From: Nitrososphaerota archaeon
Lineage (GTDB): Archaea > Thermoproteota > Nitrososphaeria > Nitrososphaerales > UBA183
DNA: 14,821 nt
Direction of reading: 5' to 3'
NCBI GenBank assembly: GCA_029784795.1
Contig: JAFMAW010000013.1
Span: 1 to 14,821, forward strand
The notes beneath the pieces were generated by a model that had not been told where the DNA came from, made no database searches, and was given only the letters and a program-made list of their open reading frames with translations. Each line of letters opens with the position of its first letter. Positions within the stretch are counted from its first letter, which is position 1. The position numbers and the translations under genes are program-made. Positions 5,611 through 12,612 of this stretch are shown in pieces.

Positions 5611-6411
5611 GTGGCGCTGAGACATACAACCGACGCGAACACTGACCTGCGAGCGTCGAGCGTTCTGGATTGCCAGAGCCTCTGCTACAAGTTCCCGAAC
5701 TCCAAGACGATATTCGCCGACGTGAGCCTGCACACAAGGAAGGACGAGTTCGTCGCGGTGGTGGGACCGACTGGGACCGGCAAGTCGACGCTGCTCAGGG
5801 TCATCGCCCATCTGATACCGCCCACATCCGGGCGGGTCCTTCTCGACGGGGTCGAGGTGTGCCGCCCGTCCTCCAGGGTCTCGCTCGTCCACCAGTCGAT
5901 AGCGACCTTCCCTTGGATGACGGCGCTCGAGAACGTGAAGCTCGTCCTCTCAGGGAGCCGAATGGCCGAGGAGGAGGCGGCGCGGCTTTCGGAGAAGATG
6001 CTCTCCCTCGTCGGGCTCGGGGGGGCGGAGAGCCTCTATCCGAAGGAGATGAGCGGAGGGATGCGCCAACGCGTCGCGATAGCGCGAGCACTCGCCGCCT
6101 CCCCCGAGGTCCTTCTCCTCGACGAGCCTTTCGTGCACCTGGACGAGCTGACAGCGAACGAGATAAGGAAGGAGGTGTACGACCTTGTCTTCAACCCCGA
6201 GACGACGCTGAAATCGGCCGTGCTCGTGTCGCACAACCTCCACGAGGTGGTCCAGCTTGCCGACAGGGTCTACATAATGAACGGCTCGCCTGCCAGGATA
6301 ACGGACGTGGTCAAGATAGACCTGCCCAGGCCCAGGGACGACCACCACCCGCGGTTCCACGACTTCGTGGACGTCCTGTACAGGGGCCTGGACATCAGGT
6401 CGATAAGGTAG
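5611..6411 (+). CDS. NitT/TauT (SsuB/NrtD-like) ABC transporter ATPase
   Basis: A 266-residue cytoplasmic ATPase. Walker A GPTGTGKST at 52-60, Q-loop Gln95 in VHQSIATFPWMT, signature MSGGMRQR at 147-154, Walker B VLLLDEP at 167-173 and switch His208 in VSHNLHEV. The aromatic/Pro FPW after the Q-loop is typical of the nitrate, sulfonate, taurine and bicarbonate importer group. GTG 5611 is the annotated start; the domain proper begins about residue 18. The fused permease starts 10 nt after its stop, so they form an operon. It drives uptake of a small anion or organic acid; the substrate cannot be told. No substrate-binding protein is in view. Confidence 0.88.
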   Translation: MALRHTTDANTDLRASSVLDCQSLCYKFPNSKTIFADVSLHTRKDEFVAVVGPTGTGKSTLLRVIAHLIPPTSGRVLLDGVEVCRPSSRVSLVHQSIATFPWMTALENVKLVLSGSRMAEEEAARLSEKMLSLVGLGGAESLYPKEMSGGMRQRVAIARALAASPEVLLLDEPFVHLDELTANEIRKEVYDLVFNPETTLKSAVLVSHNLHEVVQLADRVYIMNGSPARITDVVKIDLPRPRDDHHPRFHDFVDVLYRGLDIRSIR

Positions 6412-6421
6412 CGAGGGCCGC

Positions 6422-8059
6422 ATGGACCTGATTGCGCCGCTCGCGACGCTGGCCACGCTCGGGAGGATATTCGCGCTCATAGGCCTGTCAATAGTCACCG
6501 GCTGGCTGCTCGCATACGCGTCGATAAGGAACAGGAGGTTCGAGGCCGCTTACATCCCTCTCGTGAACGTCTTCGAATCCATCCCTGTGATAGGCTTCCT
6601 CCCTCTCGTCCTCGTCGCCTTCGTCCTGGCCCTGCCACCCCCCTTCGGCGTGGAGTTCGCCGTGGACTTCCTTGTGTTCGACGCCGTCGCCTGGAACATC
6701 TGGATCGGGACATACCAGGCGTTCAAGACCGTCCCGGAGCACCTCGTCGAGGTCTCCGACAACTACGGCTTCGGGTTCTTCAAGAGGATGAAGGAGCTCT
6801 ACATCCCGCACTCGATACCGCGGATAACGTCCAACATATTCTCGAGCTTCGCTGACGCCTTCTTCTACATCTCAGTCAGCGAGGTGTTCACGGCCGGGGC
6901 GGCCACAGCGAAGGTCTGCCCCGGCGGGACGTGCGCTACGTTCGGCATCGGGACCCTGATAACAGAGTACCTGAGCACCGGGAACTTCCTCGGCGTCTAC
7001 TACTCGCTCGCCTCCATAGCTGTCGCCGTTGTTGCAGTCACCTTCGCCCTGTCGAGGCTCAGCAGGTGGGCGGTGGCCAAGTACGGCGTGGACACCCCCG
7101 GGGCGATAAGGAGGTACGCGGGGAGGTGGCGCGGCATGGTCCCGAGCCCGTGGCGTGCAGTCAGGGCTCAGATGAGGAACGTCTCGAGGGTGGCGGCAAG
7201 GCCCAGGCAGGCAGACCTCGCGGGCGAAGGGAGCAGGCGGACCGGCGCGTTGAAGTACGGGGCGTACGCGTTCGTCGTCCTCATACTCGCTTACTTGGCA
7301 TACTCCGCGTTCCGCGCGGCCACCTCCGTGTCGGCGTCGACGTGGTACGGCTTCCTTCGGGAGACGCCGAAACTTCTCGAGTACGTGGGCGCGGACTACC
7401 TGAGGGTGACCGTGATCGCCCTCGCGTCGCTCGGCCTCGCGGTCTTCGCAGGGTACTTCCTCGCGACGCACCGCCGCACGGGGGACGCAGTCCTCCCCCT
7501 GGTTCAGGTATTCGCCGCCTTCCCCGCGCCCGCGTACTTCCCGCTCGTCTTCATAGTCACCCTGCCGTTCCTGGAGCACGCGCTCCCCTTCTTCTACTCT
7601 GAAGTGTACATACTCGTCCTGGGTTTCCTGAGCTGCTTCTACTACGTGTTCTTCGATTTCTGGATAGGCGTCCAGGCGATACCTTCCGAGTTCGACGAGG
7701 TGACGAGGAACCACGAGATCCCTTTCATGACAAGGATGCGGCGGGTGGTCTTCCCTTCGACGATGCCTTACCTCATCACAGGCCTCTCCAGCACGATCAA
7801 CAGCGCGTGGGCGGGGATAGCCATCGGCGAGTTCTGGCCCAACATAGCCCCTACGGTCGCGCCGAAAGGCCTTCAGGTCCCGTTCGGGATGATGTACTAC
7901 ATATCGTCCAACATGGCCGACGGGCAGATAGCCGCGGCAGCCTACGTCTCCGTCATATTTGCTGTGATCGTAGCTGTCTACGGCGTCGCGTTCACGAGGA
8001 ACCTGATGGACCTCGCGCGCAGGAAGTACGTGATAGAGGAAGGCATTTTCGCGGCCTAG
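6422..8059 (+). CDS. NitT/TauT-type ABC permease with two fused membrane domains
   Basis: 545 residues holding two BPD_transp_1-type domains in one chain. First half about 1-220 with hydrophobic segments near 10-32, 44-70, 83-100, 140-160 and 190-212, and an EAA-like loop around 103-135 (PEHLVEVSDNYG, ELYIPHSIPRI). A charged linker spans 213-275. Second half has segments near 280-298, 325-347, 355-382, 393-417, 450-470 and 506-526, and a second EAA-like loop at 420-450 (PSEFDEVTRNHEIP, VVFPSTMPYL). Each half should dock on one ATPase of a homodimer of the preceding gene. Most family members are homodimers of single-domain permeases; the fused form is known from archaea. A GC hairpin (8080-8096) follows the stop. 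Confidence 0.87.
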   Translation: MDLIAPLATLATLGRIFALIGLSIVTGWLLAYASIRNRRFEAAYIPLVNVFESIPVIGFLPLVLVAFVLALPPPFGVEFAVDFLVFDAVAWNIWIGTYQAFKTVPEHLVEVSDNYGFGFFKRMKELYIPHSIPRITSNIFSSFADAFFYISVSEVFTAGAATAKVCPGGTCATFGIGTLITEYLSTGNFLGVYYSLASIAVAVVAVTFALSRLSRWAVAKYGVDTPGAIRRYAGRWRGMVPSPWRAVRAQMRNVSRVAARPRQADLAGEGSRRTGALKYGAYAFVVLILAYLAYSAFRAATSVSASTWYGFLRETPKLLEYVGADYLRVTVIALASLGLAVFAGYFLATHRRTGDAVLPLVQVFAAFPAPAYFPLVFIVTLPFLEHALPFFYSEVYILVLGFLSCFYYVFFDFWIGVQAIPSEFDEVTRNHEIPFMTRMRRVVFPSTMPYLITGLSSTINSAWAGIAIGEFWPNIAPTVAPKGLQVPFGMMYYISSNMADGQIAAAAYVSVIFAVIVAVYGVAFTRNLMDLARRKYVIEEGIFAA

Positions 8060-8079
8060 GCCGGTTGACAAGAGCGGGA

Positions 8080-8096
8080 GGCGGCTTGTGGCCGCC
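8080..8096 (+). terminator. Stem-loop after the permease gene
   Basis: GGCGGC (8080-8085) pairs with GCCGCC (8091-8096) over a 5-nt loop, 20 nt after the permease stop. There is no following T-tract, and archaeal termination usually relies on T-runs, so a terminator role is uncertain. Confidence 0.2.
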
Positions 8097-8351
8097 ACCA
8101 CCGTAGCAGCTCCCGGGCAGGGTTGCACAAACAGGGACCGACTCCGATTCGAGGTCGTTCAGGCTCGAGGGGCCCGCGACCGTATGAGCCTCGGCTCGAA
8201 GGGCTTCCTGAACGACATGTCGGACAACCCCCTCCGATGCGCCGACGCCTGGACCTGCCGTCCCCATAGCGCGGCCCGCCCCCTGGGCCGCGGCGGGACC
8301 AGGGGGAGCTCGGTCGAGCTGAAGAAGCGCATGCAGAAGGGAGACCTCTGA
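8088..8351 (+). pseudogene. Possible decayed antitoxin ahead of the deleted PIN gene
   Basis: An open frame of 87 codons whose stop TGA (8349-8351) overlaps the CTG start of the truncated PIN gene. Only the last dozen or so residues (SSVELKKRMQKGDL) look like a natural antitoxin tail; the rest (for example CRPHSAARPLGRGGTRG) has the look of untranslated GC-rich DNA, and no RHH or AbrB motif is seen. Assigned mainly from position immediately upstream of a toxin. Confidence 0.3.
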
Positions 8352-8488
8352 TATTCATCGACCCTTCGTTCGTCATAGCGCTCGCCGACGCCGTCTCGGT
8401 GAGGGTGATGCAGGACAACAAGGTGCGGGGGATAGCGTCCTTCGACTCGGACTTCGACGGCGTGGAAGGCGTGACAAGGCTGCGGTGA
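8348..8488 (+). pseudogene. PIN toxin with a large in-frame internal deletion
   Basis: The 46-codon frame reads LIFIDPSFVIALADAVSVRV, then MQDNKVRGIASFDSDFDGVE and GVTRLR. Residues 1-13 are the PIN first strand and helix with the first catalytic Asp; from 14 on (DAVSxxVM, ASFDSDFDGVEG) it is the third and fourth acidic region. The middle, normally about 75-80 residues and including the conserved Glu, is missing without loss of frame. The core cannot fold as a normal PIN domain. The start appears to be CTG overlapping the upstream stop. Confidence 0.68.
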
Positions 8489-8502
8489 CGGAAGACTCTA
8501 TG

Positions 8503-8548
8503 CGTCCCTCGCTCGTCCCGTTCCTAGGAGGTCGTACTGTCTCGTGCG
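8503..8548. repeat. 46-bp direct repeat, copy B
   Basis: Partner of 5398-5443 in the same orientation, starting 14 nt after the stop of the deleted PIN gene. The nine differences are nearly all transitions, which suggests an old duplication. Together the copies bracket the NitT/TauT-type transporter operon. Confidence 0.55.
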
Positions 8549-8985
8549 GCTTCCCCGCGGGTCGCCGCTCCGACGGCCTGGGCTTTCGGCCCCTGCGCGG
8601 TCGTCGAGGTTGAGGGTCCGCTTCATGGGGTGAAACGCTTGAGCCGACGCCCGTCCCTACGCAGGCCGCGCGCCCAGCACCAGCGCCTCAGCACCAAAGA
8701 AGGCGTGGCCAGTACACCCACCCTCAGAGGCTTCTTCAGGCGCGGGATGCATTCGGGGCAAGAGGGACGGCTCCTGGTTCAGGCCCGGAATGGTCGAGCG
8801 GGGGGTAGACCCCCTTCTGTCAGGCTCGACATCAAGCTGGAAAGCAGAGCGATCGAGGACCCTCGGCGCGGCGCTGAAAAGGGCGACCCCGTGGCCAATC
8901 TCCATGGCGATGCCCTTCGACCTCATCAAGCGGCATGCTTGAAGTGTAGGCCCATCACCGGCCCCGATCCATGAACTAGCGGGCC
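8549..8985. other. Gap without recognisable genes
   Basis: Open frames exist on both strands (plus 8630-8974, minus 8657-8929), but neither product has a motif I recognise; both are Arg/Pro/Ser-rich as expected of chance frames here. One tight inverted repeat, GGGGGT-AG-ACCCCC (8801-8814), is visible. The minus frame around it contains GLNQEPSLLPRM, faintly like tails of some TnpB proteins, too weak to call. Confidence 0.4.
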
Positions 8986-8987
8986 CA

Positions 8988-8993
8988 CTTTAA
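8988..8993 (+). promoter_or_regulatory. TATA-like element before the HicB-like gene
   Basis: CTTTAA is centred about 27 bp before the ATG at 9018, with no Shine-Dalgarno in between, consistent with a leaderless transcript and favouring ATG 9018 over ATG 9024. Confidence 0.4.
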
Positions 8994-9017
8994 CTGGCCG
9001 GCCTCTGTATCCCATAC

Positions 9018-9269
9018 ATGTCGATGAAATTCAGCATCAGGTTGTACAAGGCCGAGAAGCACTACATTGGCAGGGTCCCAGAGCTGGGTATCACAACTCA
9101 GGGGACGACCAAGGAGGAGGCCAGACGGAACCCGAGGGAGGCCATCCAGACGCATCTCGAAGCCATGGCCTACTACGCGAGGAGGAACCGGCCCCGGGCC
9201 TCCGAGCTGGACCAGGCCGAGAAGGTAGAGAAGGAACTCCGCGGGGCAATGGAAAGGCTGGCCGCCTGA
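9018..9269 (+). CDS. HicB-like antitoxin-fold protein, solitary
   Basis: 83 residues of the HicB/UPF0150 partial RNase H-like fold: KFSIRLYKAEKHYIGRVPEL, then GITTQGTTKEEA and REAIQTHLEAM, matching VxVxxxxxxYxxxVPELxGxxTQGxTxEEAxxNxxEAIxxxLE. A basic, charged C-terminal helix (REA to MERLAA) follows, with no added RHH or HTH domain. No HicA RNA-binding toxin lies on either side, so it is a solitary HicB, common in archaea, of unknown role. Its nearest downstream neighbour is on the other strand, ending 13 nt away. Confidence 0.75.
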   Translation: MSMKFSIRLYKAEKHYIGRVPELGITTQGTTKEEARRNPREAIQTHLEAMAYYARRNRPRASELDQAEKVEKELRGAMERLAA

Positions 9270-9282
9270 CGGCCCGGAAGTG

Positions 9283-10722
9283 TCAGTGCGGGGCCAGGAG
9301 CGTTCGGGCCCTGGAGGCCATCGAGCGCCTCGTCAACAGGTAGGCCGTCAAAACGCCGGCGACGAGCACGAACACGGCGGCGGACTGGAACGGGAACTCT
9401 GGTATGGAGTTGCCGGTCGTGGTGCTAGCGGTGCTGCTCTGCCCCACGCTGAAGCTCATGGGCGCCAGGGCCGACCCGTCCACGTTGATCCAGGTGGCCG
9501 ACGTGGACGTCTGCGAAACGGGAGCCGGGACCCCCGGAGGGATGGTCAGCTTGCCTCCCCCGCTCGTCTGGACCGTCAGGTTGGCCGGGCTGCTCCCGAG
9601 GGAGCTGAAGAACCTAGATTCGTTGAACTGTCCGCTGGTGACCGTCACCCTCGGGTTGAGGACTAGCCCGCCGAGCTTGAACTCTGCCTTCACGAGTCCG
9701 GTCGAGGACTGGTTCATCTGCGCGCTGAACGTGAGCCCGCTGATGTCGAACGTGGTCGAGTTGAGGAAGGCCTTCTGCGCCGAGGTGAAGTTCCCTGACG
9801 ACTCGGAAGACCGGACCTCCGCCTGGACGACCGAGTTCAGGTTGAAGTTCGTGGGCCCGGTCACCGTCGCGTCGAACGTGATGGTTCCTGAAGAGTACCC
9901 GAAGGAGTAGGTATACCCTGTCACGGCGTCGTCGACCGCGTTGAGGAGGCTCGCCCCGGCCGCGCACCGGCTGTGGGAGGAGGTCGTGCAGAGTGACGCG
10001 ACCTCCGCGCCTGGGAGGGCGGTGAAGTTCCCCGAGAGGCCGAGGTCCACAGTGACGGTCGAATAGGAGCTCCCGGGGCTGTTGGTTATCGTGAAGGCGG
10101 TCGACGTGACGTTCGCGGCTGCGTAGACCGGGCTCTGGGCCAGCAGGGCGTTGATCTCTGTCGTGTTGAAGCGGCTCTCGTACATGGAGACCAGCTGGGA
10201 CACGTTGGCCTCGGTTATCTCCACCGTCTGTGTGCCGAGGGTGTAGGTCCCGTAGGTGACCTTGAAGGTCCCCTGTGCCGTGACGGTGGTCGCCGTTCCA
10301 CTGTAGGTCAGGTCCATGGTGGAGGTCGGGCTGTCTATCCCGGGCGAGCCGCTGATCGTTATGGTCCCGGACGACTTGTCGTTGCCGTAGGTCCCGTGCC
10401 CCGAGACCGACCCCGTTATGTTCTTCGTGTCGGCCGCAGGGATGGTCGCGGTGGCTTGGATGGTCGCCACCGACTGGCCGCCGGAGCTCGACACGCTGGC
10501 GCTCGCCGTCACGCTGGGGACCGTCCCCGGGGTCGAGTAGCTTTCGCCCACGGATTCGCCCGCCAAGGTGAGCGAACCGACGGGCCCCACGGTCACCGTG
10601 AAGGATGAGTTCGTGCTTGACGCGGACGAGGTCGTCGCCCCGGCCGACATCGGAAGGAAGGAAAAGGCAAGGAACGTCGCTCCGAGGATGGCGAGCGCCG
10701 TCCTATGATTCAACCGCATCAT
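9283..10722 (-). CDS. Exported Ser/Thr-rich surface protein with PEF-type C-terminal anchor
   Basis: Using ATG 10722 (next codon also ATG) gives 479 residues. Residues 1-28 form a signal peptide: MMRLNHR, a hydrophobic core ALAILGATFLAFSFLP, then MSAGATT. The long middle is rich in Ser, Thr, Val and Gly with many NxS/T sequons and predicted beta character. The C-terminus has IPEFP (440-444), a hydrophobic span (AAVFVLVAGVLTAYLL) and RRSMASRAR: the tripartite PEF-CTERM-like layout used by archaeosortase-type anchoring or simple membrane retention. The frame is open to 10956, but that extension lacks a signal-like start and crosses the divergent promoter. It is transcribed divergently from an FtsX/LolD-type operon that may act on it or on similar proteins. 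Specific function unknown. Confidence 0.75.
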   Translation of the reverse strand: MMRLNHRTALAILGATFLAFSFLPMSAGATTSSASSTNSSFTVTVGPVGSLTLAGESVGESYSTPGTVPSVTASASVSSSGGQSVATIQATATIPAADTKNITGSVSGHGTYGNDKSSGTITISGSPGIDSPTSTMDLTYSGTATTVTAQGTFKVTYGTYTLGTQTVEITEANVSQLVSMYESRFNTTEINALLAQSPVYAAANVTSTAFTITNSPGSSYSTVTVDLGLSGNFTALPGAEVASLCTTSSHSRCAAGASLLNAVDDAVTGYTYSFGYSSGTITFDATVTGPTNFNLNSVVQAEVRSSESSGNFTSAQKAFLNSTTFDISGLTFSAQMNQSSTGLVKAEFKLGGLVLNPRVTVTSGQFNESRFFSSLGSSPANLTVQTSGGGKLTIPPGVPAPVSQTSTSATWINVDGSALAPMSFSVGQSSTASTTTGNSIPEFPFQSAAVFVLVAGVLTAYLLTRRSMASRARTLLAPH

Positions 10723-10737
10723 TTCGTGGTGGGTTAG

Positions 10738-10743
10738 TATATA
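10738..10743 (-). promoter_or_regulatory. TATA box of the surface-protein gene
   Basis: TATATA in a CCTATATACTA context on the minus strand, about 18-22 bp before the two ATG codons at 10722/10719. It is the strongest A/T element in this divergent intergenic region and supports the shorter start. Confidence 0.5.
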
Positions 10744-10794
10744 GGCGTTGGCCGGCAAATCAGGAAAGGGACCGAACGGCCGAGGGCGAATCAC

Positions 10795-10803
10795 CCTAAA
10801 TAG
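10795..10803 (+). promoter_or_regulatory. TATA box of the FtsX-type operon
   Basis: CCTAAATAG is centred about 26-27 bp before GTG 10826, the leaderless distance, and so selects GTG 10826 as start over GTG/ATG codons further upstream. Confidence 0.5.
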
Positions 10804-10825
10804 AGACGCGGGGGCGGAAGGCAGC

Positions 10826-11947
10826 GTGTCTCTGGCCTCCCTGGGACTTCGCAACTCGTTCAGGAAGCCCCTGAGGACCTCGCTTTCCGTGGCAGGGATA
10901 GCCTTGTGCATCGTGCTCGTGCTGACAGTCACCGCGGTGTCGGTCAGGTACACCACCGTCGTCGACCAGAGCTACACCATATACAACGCCGACTTCATCG
11001 TCGTGTCGAAGGGGGCCCTCCTTCTGGGAGGCCTCCCCCTGGGGGCCGTCATCTCTCAGGGAGCCGTGTCCGAAGTGGCGAGCGTGAAGGGGGTGACGTC
11101 TGCGACCCCCATCCTGATAGTGGTCGACGTGAACGGGCTGGTCCCGTCCAACATCACGATCGGGGTACCGATCCAGAACTTCTCCATGTTCGCCTCCGCC
11201 ACCCCCCTGACCCTCGAAGGGAGCTACCCCGAGTCGGCCGACCAGGTGGTGGTGGGGAACTACCTCGCGTCGACCGGGGGGCTGGGGGTCGGCTCCACCA
11301 TCCACGAGGCCGGTGCGGTGCTGACCGTGAGCGGGGTGATGCACACCTCCAACGTAGTCCTCGGCAACTCGGTCATCATGCCGCTCCAGACGGCGCAGGC
11401 GTCCCTCGGATACTCTGACCTGGTGTCCGCCGTCCTGGTGGACACAGACAACGCCACCGCGGGGGTCCCCGCGAGCATAGAGTCGGCGGTCCCCGGGGTG
11501 GGGGTCCTCTCCTACGGGGCGAGCCAGGCGATCACGGCCCCGCTCCTGTCCTCGGTGGGGACGTTCGACATCGCCATGGCGGCGGTGGCGTCCGTCCTGG
11601 CCGGCCTCTTCGTCACTGTGATAACCACGGTGAACATACTGGAGGAGAGGGAGGAGCTCGCCACCATGGTGGCCATGGGAGCCTCGGGGTGGTCGGTGCT
11701 GAGGGTGACCCTCGCGGAGACCGCGCTGGTGACCCTGGCGGGAGGGGTGGCAGGCGCCGTCCTTTCGGGGGCGGCCACGGCCTTCGTGTTCGAGCGGTAC
11801 GCCGGGCTCTCCCTCCCCGTCTCCCTGGGGACCCTTGCGACCATCCTCCCTCCGACTGACGCCGTCCTCGCCGTGGCGGGGGTGCTCGCGGTCGGGGTTG
11901 CGGTCGGGGTCGCGGCCACCGTCGGGGCCGTCAGGAGCCTGGGATGA
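10826..11947 (+). CDS. FtsX/MacB-type ABC permease
   Basis: From GTG 10826, 373 residues. A first transmembrane helix (about 20-40, VAGIALCIVLVLTVTAVSV) follows the cytoplasmic LGLRNSFRKPLRT that is typical of MacB/LolE permeases. A large extracytoplasmic domain (about 45-245, MacB_PCD-like) follows, then three C-terminal helices (around 248-272, 295-325, 340-370), with EEREELATMVAMGASGWSVL as the cytoplasmic coupling loop of the FtsX domain. Members do not move solutes across the membrane but transmit ATPase motion to the outside, for lipoprotein release, peptide export or cell-wall control. Stop overlaps the next ATG (ATGA). The neighbours and the divergent surface protein suggest an envelope role; substrate unknown. 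Confidence 0.85.
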   Translation: MSLASLGLRNSFRKPLRTSLSVAGIALCIVLVLTVTAVSVRYTTVVDQSYTIYNADFIVVSKGALLLGGLPLGAVISQGAVSEVASVKGVTSATPILIVVDVNGLVPSNITIGVPIQNFSMFASATPLTLEGSYPESADQVVVGNYLASTGGLGVGSTIHEAGAVLTVSGVMHTSNVVLGNSVIMPLQTAQASLGYSDLVSAVLVDTDNATAGVPASIESAVPGVGVLSYGASQAITAPLLSSVGTFDIAMAAVASVLAGLFVTVITTVNILEEREELATMVAMGASGWSVLRVTLAETALVTLAGGVAGAVLSGAATAFVFERYAGLSLPVSLGTLATILPPTDAVLAVAGVLAVGVAVGVAATVGAVRSLG

Positions 11948-12612
11948 GCCCGCCGGTAGCGGCTCTGGAGGGGGCCACCAAGGCCTACGTGGACGTGAAG
12001 GCGGTGGAAGGGGCCACCATCAGCGTCGAAGGGGGGAAGGTGGTGGGGGTCGTCGGCCCCTCCGGGTCAGGGAAGACGACCCTGATGGGGATGCTCGGGA
12101 CCCTCCTGGTCCCGACCTCCGGCAAGGCCTACTTCGACGGGGAGGACGTCGGGGAGATGCCCGTCCCCCGGAGGAGGGAGCTCAGGCTCCGGAGGATGGG
12201 GTTCGTCTTCCAGCAGCTCAGGCTGATGCAGAAGCTTTCGGTGATAGAGAACGTGAGGCTCCCTCTGGTCCTCGCCGGGGGTCCCACGGCCGCCCAGCTC
12301 CAGAGGGCGTCCGACCTCGTCGCCGCGGTCGGGCTCGGGGGGAAGGAGAGGCGCAGGCCGCGGGAGCTGAGCGTGGGGGAGCAGCAGAGGGTCGCCGTGG
12401 CGAGGGCCCTGGTGAACAGCCCCGCCCTCGTGCTCGCCGACGAGCCCACGAGCCAGCTCGACTCGGCGACCGGGGGGAAGGTCCTCGACCTCCTCGAGGG
12501 GCTCTGCCGGGAGATAGGCGCGGCCGTGGTGATATCGACCCACGACCAGAAGTTGAGGGGCCGCCTGGGAAAGGTGTACGAGATGCGCGACGGGGTCCTC
12601 GGGCCGGGATGA
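11944..12612 (+). CDS. LolD/MacB-type ABC ATPase
   Basis: 222 residues, typical of LolD-like ATPases. Walker A GPSGSGKTT at 38-46, Q-loop Gln90 (FVFQQLRLMQKLSVIEN), signature LSVGEQQRVAVARAL at 142-156 with Val in place of the first Gly, Walker B LVLADEPTSQLD at 162-173 and His200 in ISTHD. DEPTSQLD resembles the DEPTGNLD of the MacB/LolD group. It overlaps the permease (ATGA at 11944) and the next gene (ATGA at 12609), so the three are translationally coupled. Confidence 0.88.
   Translation: MSPPVAALEGATKAYVDVKAVEGATISVEGGKVVGVVGPSGSGKTTLMGMLGTLLVPTSGKAYFDGEDVGEMPVPRRRELRLRRMGFVFQQLRLMQKLSVIENVRLPLVLAGGPTAAQLQRASDLVAAVGLGGKERRRPRELSVGEQQRVAVARALVNSPALVLADEPTSQLDSATGGKVLDLLEGLCREIGAAVVISTHDQKLRGRLGKVYEMRDGVLGPG

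Noticed and set aside
5349..5642. 97-codon minus-strand frame over repeat copy A
   Set aside because: No recognisable domain; copy B has only a short matching frame, so a gene is not supported.
6872..8128. 418-codon open frame on the minus strand opposite the permease
   Set aside because: Low-complexity His/Arg/Glu/Pro-rich product with no motif; it mirrors codon bias of the real permease, which has two clear membrane domains.
8100..8200. tRNA-like stretch with GATTCGAGGTC
   Set aside because: No acceptor or anticodon stem could be paired around it.
8630..8974. Open frame on plus strand (and 8657-8929 on minus) as genes or a TnpB tail
   Set aside because: No family motif; the GLNQEP resemblance to TnpB ends is too short, and no Cys-rich zinc finger or RuvC motif precedes it.
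9270..9400. HicA partner for the HicB-like gene
   Set aside because: No short basic double-stranded-RNA-binding-like frame with the HicA GSH motif is found up- or downstream.
10723..10956. N-terminal extension of the surface protein to 10956
   Set aside because: It would bury the signal peptide at residue 79 and cross both divergent promoters.
11835..12608. N-terminal extension of the membrane-protein frame back to 11835
   Set aside because: It runs in the wrong frame through the ATPase gene with Arg/Gly-rich sequence; ATG 12609 with ATGA overlap is the natural start.
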